Shown piece after piece: positions 1 to 5,857 of a DNA stretch of 8,160 nt (within the stretch, counting starts at the first letter, position 1; each line of letters begins with the position of its first letter). Made by a program: the position numbers and the translations under genes. Origin of the DNA: Spirochaetaceae bacterium (GTDB taxonomy: Bacteria; Spirochaetota; Spirochaetia; Treponematales; Breznakiellaceae); contig JAITCP010000047.1 of the NCBI GenBank assembly GCA_031283025.1, forward strand, positions 1 to 8,160, read 5' to 3'. The notes beneath the pieces were generated by a model. It did no database searches and was not told the origin of the DNA. It saw only the letters and a program-made list of their open reading frames with translations.

Positions 1-63
1 GGTATTCCTGAGCACGCACAAATTGATTCCAGCGGTACTAACCCCAGGAACATTAGCTTTTAG
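1..63 (+). CDS. C-terminal tail of an unidentified protein (5'-truncated by window edge)
   Basis: Frame 1 is open from the window edge to a TAG at 61-63 and encodes 20 residues ending in PRNISF. Frame 3 stops within three codons and frame 2 runs out of frame into the next gene. The stop lies 14 bases before the preferred start of the TPR lipoprotein, a spacing typical of an operon, which is the main reason to believe it. I do not recognise the protein. The stretch is too short to rule out chance. Confidence 0.35.
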   Translation, partial: GIPEHAQIDSSGTNPRNISF

Positions 64-77
64 GCAGGATGAACGGA

Positions 78-1007
78 ATGAAACCGAAACTAACAGTTTT
101 GTTTATGATAACAGTTTTCCTCCTTGCTTCCTGTTCCTCCGTTCCCAAACGTCCGGCGGAAGTTTTTGAAATTCAATCTATGGCCGATACCCTTATAGGG
201 ATGGCAAATAAGGAAGCGGATCAGGGTAATTATGCTGAGGCATTGGACTTTTTAGCTGAAGCATGGAGGCTGGCGGTAACCACAGACCGGCCTGCCCTGA
301 GAATCCGGGTAAACTTGGGCAGGGCAAACGCCCTCTATGCTTTAGGCCGGACTGCGGAAGCGGAAAGAATATGGCGGACTGCAGAAATCGAAGCGAATTT
401 TAATGAGGAACCGATGCTTGCTTCAGCCTGCCGGGTATTCCGGGTCAGAAGCACGCTCATGTCCGGTACAGGAAAGCCGGAAGATGTGCTTGCATTGGTC
501 CAAAAAGAACTAAACGTCCTAAAATCCGATAAACTTTTTTATGCCATGGCGTGGACCGTAAAAGGTCTTTCGGAAAAAGAACTGGGCAATTTTGCAGAGG
601 CGGAAAAATCAATCATGAATGCCCTTTCCATACATGAAAAGGAACGTTATCTTGAACAGGCCGCTTATGACTGGTATCTAATTGCTTCTATCCGTTCCGT
701 GGCGGGAAACTACCAGCAAGCCCTTGATGCGCTGAACCGCGCCATAGGTTTTGACCGCAGGGCGGAAAACACCTTTGGTCTGGCTATGGATTGGGCAGCC
801 ATGGGGGAAGTATTTACCAAAATGGGAAACGACGGCGCGGCAACCATGTCCTGGCGCCGTTCAGCGGAAATTTTCCGGGCCATGGATAATGACAGCCAGG
901 GTGTACATTATTCCCGCGCCCAGGAAGTGGAAAGCCGGATCAAGCCAATAAACCGGGATGAAACCGAAAGGCCGCCCCGCTCAAGAAACAGGGAAGTTGC
1001 TGAATAA
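78..1007 (+). CDS. TPR-repeat lipoprotein
   Basis: A secreted lipoprotein built from tetratricopeptide repeats, which usually serve as protein-protein scaffolds. The N terminus has two lysines, a hydrophobic stretch and the lipobox LASC, so the mature protein should be acylated on that cysteine and anchored in the envelope. About five TPR-like helical pairs follow. Clear ones carry the signatures GNYAEAL (about residue 50), GRTAEAE (about 90), GNFAEAE (about 170) and GNYQQAL (about 210), numbered from this start. The C terminus is charged and probably disordered. I prefer the ATG at 78 because AGGA at 66-69 lies 8 bases upstream and MKPKL makes a normal signal peptide. An ATG at 69 in the same frame would add three residues but abuts the AGG. 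The gene probably continues the operon of the upstream tail. Substrate and partners are unknown. Confidence 0.85.
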   Translation: MKPKLTVLFMITVFLLASCSSVPKRPAEVFEIQSMADTLIGMANKEADQGNYAEALDFLAEAWRLAVTTDRPALRIRVNLGRANALYALGRTAEAERIWRTAEIEANFNEEPMLASACRVFRVRSTLMSGTGKPEDVLALVQKELNVLKSDKLFYAMAWTVKGLSEKELGNFAEAEKSIMNALSIHEKERYLEQAAYDWYLIASIRSVAGNYQQALDALNRAIGFDRRAENTFGLAMDWAAMGEVFTKMGNDGAATMSWRRSAEIFRAMDNDSQGVHYSRAQEVESRIKPINRDETERPPRSRNREVAE

Positions 1008-1050
1008 TTACTGACTCACATCCTTATCAGACGTTTAAAAAGGAACAGCG

Positions 1051-1140
1051 AATTGCACGGATGAATACGGATAGACGCTGATTTAGGATAAAAATTCATT
1101 GCTTATCTGCGTTAATTCGCGGTTAAATTCCGATCCATCC
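1051..1140. repeat. Degenerate ~10-bp periodic, mirror-symmetric intergenic repeat
   Basis: The convergent gap between the two TPR lipoprotein genes holds ACGGAT at 1057-1062 and 1067-1072, then ACGCTGATT at 1075-1083. The right half (1103-1136), read on the other strand, gives the related words ACCGCGAATT and AACGCAGATA. The element is thus a set of imperfect 10-base units pointing inward from both sides around an A-rich centre. It encodes nothing apparent. It looks like a dispersed intergenic repeat or a weak bidirectional stem. No classical GC-stem plus T-run terminator is visible. Copy number in the genome cannot be judged from here. Confidence 0.5.
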
Positions 1141-1153
1141 TGCGTAACACGAG

Positions 1154-2701
1154 TTACTGAATGTTAAAGTAAAACCGCTCCAGATACGCAATGCGCCGCC
1201 GGGCTTCGTCATAGCGGCTGCTTTGGGGGAATTCCCGTACCAACCGGCGGTAGTAATCCAGGGCAAGCCGTATATCACGGGTTGCTTCATTGTTTGCTTC
1301 CAGCGATTGGCCGTAAAGCCAGTACGCTTCATCGCTGCCGCCGGGATAGAGGCTCATAAACTGATCCAGGTATCGCAGCGCCCCTCCAATGCGGCCCCCG
1401 TTGTACTCTTCCCGCGCATTTTTGAGCAAGTCCGCATAAGATGTCGTTGCCGGGGCTGCTGTTGCCGGGGCTGTTGTTGCTGGGGTGGTTGTCGCTGGGG
1501 TGGTTGTCGCCGGAGTGCTTATCGCCGGAGTGCTTGCCGGTGCAGACACCGCCGGCTGCTCTCCAGCCGATACGGCGCTTTGTTCCGTGTTTCTCTCCGG
1601 ATTTGTTCGTGCTGTTCCTTCCGGATCGACTGCCGTTGGCCAGCGTGGGGTGGCATATACCCTGTCCGGCCTTAGCTGGGGGTTAGCCCAGGAAGACCCG
1701 GTAATTTCAGGAGGCTGTTCAACAACCACTTTTACATAATCATTCAATATACGATCATGAATAAAATCCTGACGGTTAAATTTCAGGCTGTAGGTTCCTT
1801 CCGCTTCGGCACGGAAAATAAATGTCATTCCCTCTGATTCCATACGCCGGGAGTCGTAACTTACCCCTCGGCGCGAACCGAATTCGCCCAGATATACCCA
1901 ACCGGCGCCACGGAAGGGAATTTCGACGTACTGCCCAATCACAGCCCGGACTGTCCGGGAATAGGCCAAGTCTTTTTCCGCCGGTTCGGGAATGACACTT
2001 ACAGGCTGAAACGGCATATCGGGGATTACAAGAGAAGGCCGTTCCGGTGGTAAAGGTTCTTCCTGCTCTTCAAGAGAAAGAGATTCCGGTTCAGAAGCCT
2101 GAACCGCAGCCGGAGGGGGCGGGGAAACTGTCGCCGGAGGAGGCGTTGGGGTAACTGCCGGCGGCGGAACCGTTGCTTGGGAAGGCGGCGTTGGAGTAAC
2201 TGCCGGTGGGGGAACCGTTGCCGGGGGAGGAGGCGTTGGGGTAACTGCCGGCGGGGGAACCGTTGCCGAGGGAGGAGGCGGCGTTGGGGTAACTGCTACA
2301 GGGGGAATCGTGGGGGGAGTTTCCGGCGGAATTTCCGCCTGTTGAGGCGGAGGTTCAAGAGGAGGCCGTTCCGGTTGGACGGGCCGTTCCGGTTGGACGG
2401 GCAGTTCCGGTTCGACGGGCAGTTCCGGCTGGACAATCAATTCCGGTTCGAGCGTCTGCTCCGGTTCAGTGGTTTCCTCCGGAATAATCATTGGCTCTGT
2501 GTGGAATACAAAGGCTTTGCCTTCCGGCTCATCTGTTTCTATCGTTTCCTCCGTCGGCATCAATGCCGCAGGTTCTTCAGTTATTGGTTCTTGTTTAGGC
2601 GGCGGCGTTTTGACTGCGGGAATTGTACAAGAGATCATAATCGTACATACTGCCAAAACAGCCAAAACAGGAGCAGTTAAAATGACGGAGATTTTTTTCA
2701 C
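1154..2701 (-). CDS. Proline-rich lipoprotein with beta-rich module and C-terminal TPR
   Basis: A 515-residue envelope protein. Residues 1-25 form a signal peptide ending in a permissive spirochaetal lipobox (MISC, lipidated Cys25). Residues 30-240 are an acidic, then proline-rich linker with EPEL/QPER hexads (about 86-113) and four VTPTPPPP-type units (137-198). Residues 245-330 look like a compact beta-rich module (GQYVEIPFRGAGWVYLGEFG, later GTYSLKF). Residues 386-420 are a second low-complexity linker of TPATT pentads. Residues 421-515 contain two TPR-like units of the kind seen in YbgF/CpoB or BamD-like proteins, ending in the aromatic tail FYFNIQ. The start is GTG at 2701, which overlaps the upstream TGA as GTGA, so translation is probably coupled. 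The linkers suggest reach across the periplasm or peptidoglycan. The exact role is unknown and I do not assign a gene name. Confidence 0.85.
   Translation of the reverse strand: MKKISVILTAPVLAVLAVCTIMISCTIPAVKTPPPKQEPITEEPAALMPTEETIETDEPEGKAFVFHTEPMIIPEETTEPEQTLEPELIVQPELPVEPELPVQPERPVQPERPPLEPPPQQAEIPPETPPTIPPVAVTPTPPPPSATVPPPAVTPTPPPPATVPPPAVTPTPPSQATVPPPAVTPTPPPATVSPPPPAAVQASEPESLSLEEQEEPLPPERPSLVIPDMPFQPVSVIPEPAEKDLAYSRTVRAVIGQYVEIPFRGAGWVYLGEFGSRRGVSYDSRRMESEGMTFIFRAEAEGTYSLKFNRQDFIHDRILNDYVKVVVEQPPEITGSSWANPQLRPDRVYATPRWPTAVDPEGTARTNPERNTEQSAVSAGEQPAVSAPASTPAISTPATTTPATTTPATTAPATAAPATTSYADLLKNAREEYNGGRIGGALRYLDQFMSLYPGGSDEAYWLYGQSLEANNEATRDIRLALDYYRRLVREFPQSSRYDEARRRIAYLERFYFNIQ
1446..1535 (-). 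repeat. 15-bp tandem repeat, six units, coding
   Basis: Six contiguous 15-base units (1446, 1461, 1476, 1491, 1506 and 1521). Neighbouring pairs are near-identical, for example GTCGCTGGGGTGGTT beside GTTGCTGGGGTGGTT. They encode TPATT-like pentads in the second linker of the lipoprotein. Because the unit is a multiple of three, gain or loss of units keeps the frame. Confidence 0.85.
2108..2293 (-). repeat. 45-48-bp imperfect tandem repeat, four units, coding
   Basis: Four consecutive units encode variants of VTPTPPPPATVPPPA (16, 15, 15 and 16 residues). On the + strand each carries the word GTTGGGGTAACTGCC or a close variant. The DNA as well as the protein is repeated, which points to recent duplication or slippage. 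Confidence 0.85.
2364..2471 (-). repeat. 18-bp tandem repeat, about six units, coding
   Basis: Two units at 2364 and 2382 are identical (GGCCGTTCCGGTTGGACG). Those at 2400 and 2418 differ by a few bases, and two more degenerate units follow at 2436 and 2454. They encode the PVQPER/PVEPEL hexads of the lipoprotein linker. Confidence 0.85.
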
Positions 2702-3120
2702 GGCACCTGCTCCAGGAGGGAATCTATGCCCGATTCAATACGTTTCCTCCAAAGTTCCTCGTTGCCTTCCATGGGGTCTGTCCAGAAGGGCCGGGCGTCT
2801 TCTTCCGTCCAATTATCCCTCGGTTCACGTTCCAAAAGCACGCCGGGAACAAAATCCGGTTCGTATGGCAGAAAAAAATCTTCAACCGGAAAGGCATAAT
2901 CAGCAGCCGGTTCGGTATCCGGGCGCTTTTCTTCGGCTAAAGACCGGCGGGAAATTATGGTCAGAATAAGGAACAGCAGAATAACAAAGAAGACAGCGGC
3001 GGCAATAACAAGAGCGGCCTTCAGATGGGATGTAATAAATTCCACAAAAGCGGTAAAACCGCCTTTGATTTTTTCAATAATGCCCGTAAAAACCACCCAA
3101 AAGCCCCATAACTTGAGCAT
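2698..3120 (-). CDS. Small single-span membrane protein, unidentified
   Basis: A 140-residue protein. It has an amphipathic N terminus (about 1-33), one strong membrane helix (about 34-57, AALVIAAAVFFVILLFLIL) with RR directly after it, and an acidic, proline- and tryptophan-containing soluble tail. I start it at the ATG at 3120. The frame is open further upstream, but that would run through the prfA coding region. No good Shine-Dalgarno sequence precedes the ATG, so the start is not certain. Its TGA overlaps the GTG of the lipoprotein gene by four bases (GTGA), indicating a coupled two-gene operon. The two products may therefore act together at the inner membrane and periplasm. I do not recognise a named family. 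Confidence 0.75.
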   Translation of the reverse strand: MLKLWGFWVVFTGIIEKIKGGFTAFVEFITSHLKAALVIAAAVFFVILLFLILTIISRRSLAEEKRPDTEPAADYAFPVEDFFLPYEPDFVPGVLLEREPRDNWTEEDARPFWTDPMEGNEELWRKRIESGIDSLLEQVP

Positions 3121-3141
3121 ATCAGTTTTTTTGTGTATTGT
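3113..3141 (+). promoter_or_regulatory. Putative leaderless promoter of prfA
   Basis: TTGAGC (3113-3118) and TATTGT (3136-3141) are separated by 17 bases. Each box matches the sigma70 consensus at four of six positions. The -10 box ends six bases before the prfA ATG, so transcription would start at or next to that codon. There is no Shine-Dalgarno sequence in the 27 bases between the two divergent genes. The -35 box lies inside the first codons of the divergent membrane-protein gene. Confidence 0.45.
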
Positions 3142-3147
3142 GTACCC

Positions 3148-4233
3148 ATGAATGAAAGGCTTGATTCCCTGCTTGCCCGTTACGGTGAGGTTCAAACGCT
3201 CATTGAAGACCCCGCTCTGGTAAAGGATCAAAACAAATACCGGGATACGATGAAGGAATACTCCTACCTGAGCGCGGTAGCGCAAGCCGCCGGGGAATTG
3301 AGCGCGCTGGAAACGCAGCTTGAAGGGGCCAGAACTATGGTTCAGGATGAAAAAGATCAGGACATGAAGGAACTGGCCAGGGAAGAACTTAAAGAGTTGG
3401 AAAACCGGATCAAGGATTCAGGGGACAGGCTTAAGTTTCTCCTTATACCCCGTGATCCGCTGGATGAAAAAAACATCATCATGGAAATCCGTGCCGGTAC
3501 GGGCGGGGAAGAAGCGGCCCTTTTTGCCTCCGATCTGTACCGAATGTATTCCCGCTTCGCGGAAACCAGGGGCTGGAAATTTGAAATTATGAGTTCCAGC
3601 GAAACGGAACTGGGGGGATTTAAGGAAATTATTTTTTCCATCAGCGGCAGTAATGTCTATGAAAATCTGCGCTTTGAATCGGGAGTTCACCGGGTGCAGA
3701 GGGTTCCCGCAACGGAAGCCTCCGGGCGTATCCATACTTCGGCGGTAACCGTGGCGGTCCTCCCGGAAGCGGATGAAACGGAAATCGACATTAAGCAGGA
3801 TGATCTGCGTATCGATGTAATGAGGGCAGGCGGGCCCGGCGGCCAATGCGTAAACACTACGGATTCTGCGGTACGGATCACCCACCTTCCCACGGGGATT
3901 ACCGTTCACTGCCAGGATGAAAAGAGCCAGATCAAGAACAAAGCCAAGGCCATGCGCATACTCCGTGCCCGTATCTATGAAATGGAAGCAGCCCGTGCGG
4001 CCAGTGAACGTGCCGAAGCCCGTAAAAGCCAGGTAGGCAGCGGCGATCGTTCCGAACGGATCAGAACCTACAACTTCCCCCAAAACCGCCTGACCGATCA
4101 CCGGATCAATTTAACTCTTTACAAGCTGGAACTTCTCATGCAGGGAGACGCGGCGGAACTTTTTGACGCTCTAAAGCTTTCCGCCAAAGAAGAACTGCTC
4201 CGCACAACCAGCTCTGAAGCAAATGCCTCTTAA
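3148..4233 (+). CDS. prfA: Peptide chain release factor 1 (RF1)
   Basis: The product recognises UAA and UAG stop codons in the ribosomal A site and triggers hydrolysis of peptidyl-tRNA. The protein has 361 residues, the normal RF1 length. An N-terminal coiled-coil region (about 1-100) is followed by IMEIRAGTGGEEA (111-123). The codon-recognition tripeptide PAT (187-189) marks RF1 rather than RF2. The catalytic GGQ is at 231-233 in GGPGGQCVN, followed by TTDSAVRITH and the conserved RIRTYNFPQNR (305-314). Cysteine follows GGQ where many bacteria have histidine. The start is ATG 3148; the frame is open to a GTG at 3133, but neither has a Shine-Dalgarno sequence and the family starts at MNERL. 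The usual downstream prmC, whose product methylates the GGQ glutamine, is not here; a convergent rhomboid gene is. Confidence 0.97.
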   Translation: MNERLDSLLARYGEVQTLIEDPALVKDQNKYRDTMKEYSYLSAVAQAAGELSALETQLEGARTMVQDEKDQDMKELAREELKELENRIKDSGDRLKFLLIPRDPLDEKNIIMEIRAGTGGEEAALFASDLYRMYSRFAETRGWKFEIMSSSETELGGFKEIIFSISGSNVYENLRFESGVHRVQRVPATEASGRIHTSAVTVAVLPEADETEIDIKQDDLRIDVMRAGGPGGQCVNTTDSAVRITHLPTGITVHCQDEKSQIKNKAKAMRILRARIYEMEAARAASERAEARKSQVGSGDRSERIRTYNFPQNRLTDHRINLTLYKLELLMQGDAAELFDALKLSAKEELLRTTSSEANAS

Positions 4234-4345
4234 GAGATTTACTCGTTCTTTATTTCGCAAAATCCCTTGCCATAAAACATAGGAGGTTCATTACTTTATC
4301 GCACCGGCAGCCGTCTCGGCAGGGCTATAGGCGGGAGCGTCCTAA
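4234..4345. other. Convergent intergenic gap with orphan AGGAGG
   Basis: This 112-base gap lies between the stops of prfA and the rhomboid gene. It contains a perfect AGGAGG at 4281-4286 on the + strand but no ATG, GTG or TTG at a usable distance. A short hairpin GCCG-TCT-CGGC is at 4310-4320 without a T-run, so it is not a convincing terminator. No gene is supported here. Confidence 0.5.
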
Positions 4346-4972
4346 TCATCTGCCCCGAAAAGCCCGCCAGGGATTGATGCCAAGCCGGAATAATAAATAC
4401 AGCCAGCCCATGGCAAAGCCGGAAAGGTGTGTCAGGTGGGCTACGCCCCTCTGCATACCGGTAAGGGAAAAAAACAGTTCCAGCGCGGTATAACCCAGTA
4501 CCATCACCGGGGCGCGCAGGGGGATAATCCCCCAGATGTAGATTATCGCGTTGGGGAAAAAAGCGGCAAAGGCCAGTTCCACGGCAAAAAGCGCCCCGGA
4601 AGCGCCCATAAGGAAGGGCGAAATATGGGTTAGCCGGTACACCCCGAAAGAAATAAGCCCTGCTAGCGTTCCGGTAACAAGATAGTACAAAAGAAATTCT
4701 TTGCTTCCCATCTGCCGTTCCACCTGCACCCCAAAAATAAAAAGCCCCAGCATATTAAAGAGGATATGGGAAAAGCCCTTTGGATCGTGGACAAACATAT
4801 AGGTAACCAACTGCCAAACCCAGCCGTGAATTACAAAGTCGGGATTCATCGCCAAATAAAAAGTTACCTGCCAGAACAGCCTCTGGGCCAGATAGACCAG
4901 TACGGTGATCCCAATTAAGTAAAAGATCGTTGAATTATCGCTGTAACGGAAAGGGCGGCGCAGGATGTTCAT
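4346..4972 (-). CDS. Rhomboid-family intramembrane serine protease
   Basis: An integral membrane protein of 208 residues, typical of a minimal six-helix bacterial rhomboid, which cleaves membrane-spanning substrates within the bilayer. The active-site features are present: HILFN (HxxxN, 69-73), the nucleophile Ser125 in GASG (123-126), and the catalytic His182 in THLSGFAMG (HxxGxxxG), with a further conserved His179. Hydrophobic helices are visible at about 16-32, 67-83, 92-112, 121-140, 144-170 and 180-197. The N-terminal tail is short and basic. The start is ATG 4972; an in-frame TAG lies three to five bases upstream, so no longer form is possible. AGGGA sits only one base from the ATG, too close for a normal Shine-Dalgarno sequence. 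The substrate is unknown, and the gene is divergent from an exported-protein gene. Confidence 0.93.
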   Translation of the reverse strand: MNILRRPFRYSDNSTIFYLIGITVLVYLAQRLFWQVTFYLAMNPDFVIHGWVWQLVTYMFVHDPKGFSHILFNMLGLFIFGVQVERQMGSKEFLLYYLVTGTLAGLISFGVYRLTHISPFLMGASGALFAVELAFAAFFPNAIIYIWGIIPLRAPVMVLGYTALELFFSLTGMQRGVAHLTHLSGFAMGWLYLLFRLGINPWRAFRGR

Positions 4973-4978
4973 TCCCTA

Positions 4979-5007
4979 ACCATACGCCGGGGCAAGCTTT
5001 CTTTCAA
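4979..5007 (-). promoter_or_regulatory. Putative leaderless promoter of the rhomboid gene
   Basis: On the minus strand TTGAAA (5007-5002) and TATGGT (4984-4979) are separated by exactly 17 bases. The -35 box matches consensus at five of six positions and the -10 box at four of six. The -10 box ends six bases before the ATG, the same geometry as at prfA. The upstream edge lies 11 bases from the first palindrome. Confidence 0.5.
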
Positions 5008-5017
5008 GTATGCTGAT

Positions 5018-5050
5018 CCATTTCCAAAACTCTGTTAGTTTTGGAAATGG
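5018..5050. repeat. Perfect 14-bp inverted repeat, 5-base loop (palindrome 1)
   Basis: CCATTTCCAAAACT (5018-5031) and AGTTTTGGAAATGG (5037-5050) pair without mismatch around CTGTT. There is no following T-run and the element lies between divergent starts, so it is unlikely to be a terminator. It could be an operator, a transcript hairpin for the rightward gene, or one copy of a dispersed hairpin repeat. Confidence 0.85.
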
Positions 5051-5092
5051 CTTTAGAAAAACTGTCCAAAAGGCCGGGTTTAAACAATGGAA

Positions 5093-5123
5093 GATTTTCC
5101 AAAAGCTGAAGTTTTGGAAAATC
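5093..5123. repeat. Perfect 12-bp inverted repeat, 7-base loop (palindrome 2)
   Basis: GATTTTCCAAAA (5093-5104) and TTTTGGAAAATC (5112-5123) pair perfectly around GCTGAAG. It shares the half-sites TTTCCAAAA and TTTTGGAAA with palindrome 1. An isolated extra half-site, TCCAAAA, lies between them at 5065-5071. The right arm covers the possible -35 box of the next gene. Confidence 0.85.
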
Positions 5124-5141
5124 CTCTGCCGATAATATACT
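5114..5141 (+). promoter_or_regulatory. Weak candidate promoter of the exported-protein gene
   Basis: TTGGAA (5114-5119) and TATACT (5136-5141) are 16 bases apart. The -10 region is AT-rich and overlapping hexamers (GATAAT 5131-5136, TAATAT 5133-5138) are equally possible, so the transcription start is unclear. TTGGAA is part of the right arm of palindrome 2, so a protein bound there could block RNA polymerase. Confidence 0.3.
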
Positions 5142-5142
5142 A

Positions 5143-5817
5143 ATGAAGCGCTGTTTGTTCTGTGTAGCCGGTCTGGTTTTACCGGCCATGTGCCTTGCCT
5201 TTCCCCTCTCTGCCCAGGAAGCGCTCCGGGGTGAAGTAAAAATTGAGATGAAACAGGTACGGGGTTTCCCTATAGAGGAAGTCCAGGCGGGCGTTATTTT
5301 AAGCATTGCGGAAGCCAGGGCGGCGGCCATGGAAGAAGCTGCCCTTTATTTTGGAGCGATGATCTATGGCTGGTCCTTCCATTATGATGTGGGGGAACGG
5401 GCCAGAAATATAGAAGAAAAACTGGAACTGACTCCGCTGGGAAAGGTAAATTCAGGCGATCCCCGGCTGGAAATCACGGAGGTGCAGGTTAAGGATTTGA
5501 ATCTATACCTCTGGTCCGATTACCGGCCTGATACTGCCCAGCGTAACAGGCTGGCTAAATGGAAGGCCGGCACTGTCCGGACTGCCCAGGCCTACGGGGA
5601 GGGCCCCCTGGAGGACAGATATAAAGCCCTCGAAGACGCAGCCCGGGCGGCAATTCGGGCAATGCTTAGGGGCAGTGAGCGGAACCGCCCCAAGGAAGTT
5701 ACCGGTTTTATCAGTTTGGCGGTCTTTCCCCGGTATTGGATGGAAAAAGGGCATTGGACCGCATTGGGCCGTTTTCGGGTAGAAATTATTAATATACAGC
5801 CCTTTGCCGCCTATTAG
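5143..5817 (+). CDS. Exported protein of unknown function
   Basis: A 224-residue protein. The N terminus MKRCLFC is followed by a hydrophobic stretch and PLSAQEA, a plausible signal peptidase I site after Ala24. No good lipobox is present, so the mature protein is probably free in the periplasm or surface-associated. The mature part starts with a beta-like segment, then an alanine-rich helix (EARAAAMEEAALYFGAMIYG, about 57-76), a segment with LEITEVQVKDLNLYLW (109-124), and a second alanine-rich helix (KALEDAARAAIRAML, about 161-175). The two halves may be a diverged duplication, somewhat like LPP20/FlgT-type folds, but I cannot confirm this. The ATG at 5143 has no Shine-Dalgarno sequence. 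The gene shares a 170-base control region with the divergent rhomboid gene. I do not recognise it. Confidence 0.8.
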   Translation: MKRCLFCVAGLVLPAMCLAFPLSAQEALRGEVKIEMKQVRGFPIEEVQAGVILSIAEARAAAMEEAALYFGAMIYGWSFHYDVGERARNIEEKLELTPLGKVNSGDPRLEITEVQVKDLNLYLWSDYRPDTAQRNRLAKWKAGTVRTAQAYGEGPLEDRYKALEDAARAAIRAMLRGSERNRPKEVTGFISLAVFPRYWMEKGHWTALGRFRVEIINIQPFAAY

Positions 5818-5828
5818 CGGGAAGCTGC

Positions 5829-5857
5829 TGGACAAGAAAAAAAAACAAGCCTATAAT
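5829..5857 (+). promoter_or_regulatory. Strong sigma70-like promoter of the histidine kinase gene
   Basis: TGGACA (5829-5834, five of six consensus bases) and TATAAT (5852-5857, six of six) are separated by 17 bases. Transcription would start near 5864, giving a leader of about 20 bases. The spacer contains an uninterrupted run of nine A (5837-5845). A second TATAAT lies at 5863-5868 but has no -35 partner. Confidence 0.65.

Noticed and set aside
1144..1157. GTAAC-ACGA-GTTAC stem at the end of the lipoprotein gene as a terminator
   Set aside because: A five-base stem with no T-run; not distinguishable from chance.
2177..2680. Arg/Gly-rich open frame on the + strand opposite the proline-rich region
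   Set aside because: Its RRRWGNCR repeats are the mirror of the repetitive proline codons; the minus strand has the signal peptide, domains and operon overlap.
3121..3285. Extension of the minus-strand membrane protein to 3285
   Set aside because: The extension is antisense to the conserved N terminus of RF1 and adds no recognisable sequence; ATG 3120 gives a compact membrane protein.
3418..4101. 227-codon open frame on the minus strand inside prfA
   Set aside because: It is antisense to strongly conserved RF1 sequence, has no recognisable domain and is a codon-bias shadow.
4223..4282. 19-codon basic peptide (starts MPLKRFTRS) overlapping the prfA end
   Set aside because: Only a weak upstream purine stretch, no known homologue, and length within chance expectation.
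4310..4320. GCCG-TCT-CGGC hairpin as a terminator for prfA and the rhomboid gene
   Set aside because: The stem is only four base pairs and no T-run follows on either strand.
5018..5050. Palindrome 1 as an intrinsic terminator
   Set aside because: No T-run follows, the stem is AT-rich, and no gene ends here; both neighbours point away from it.
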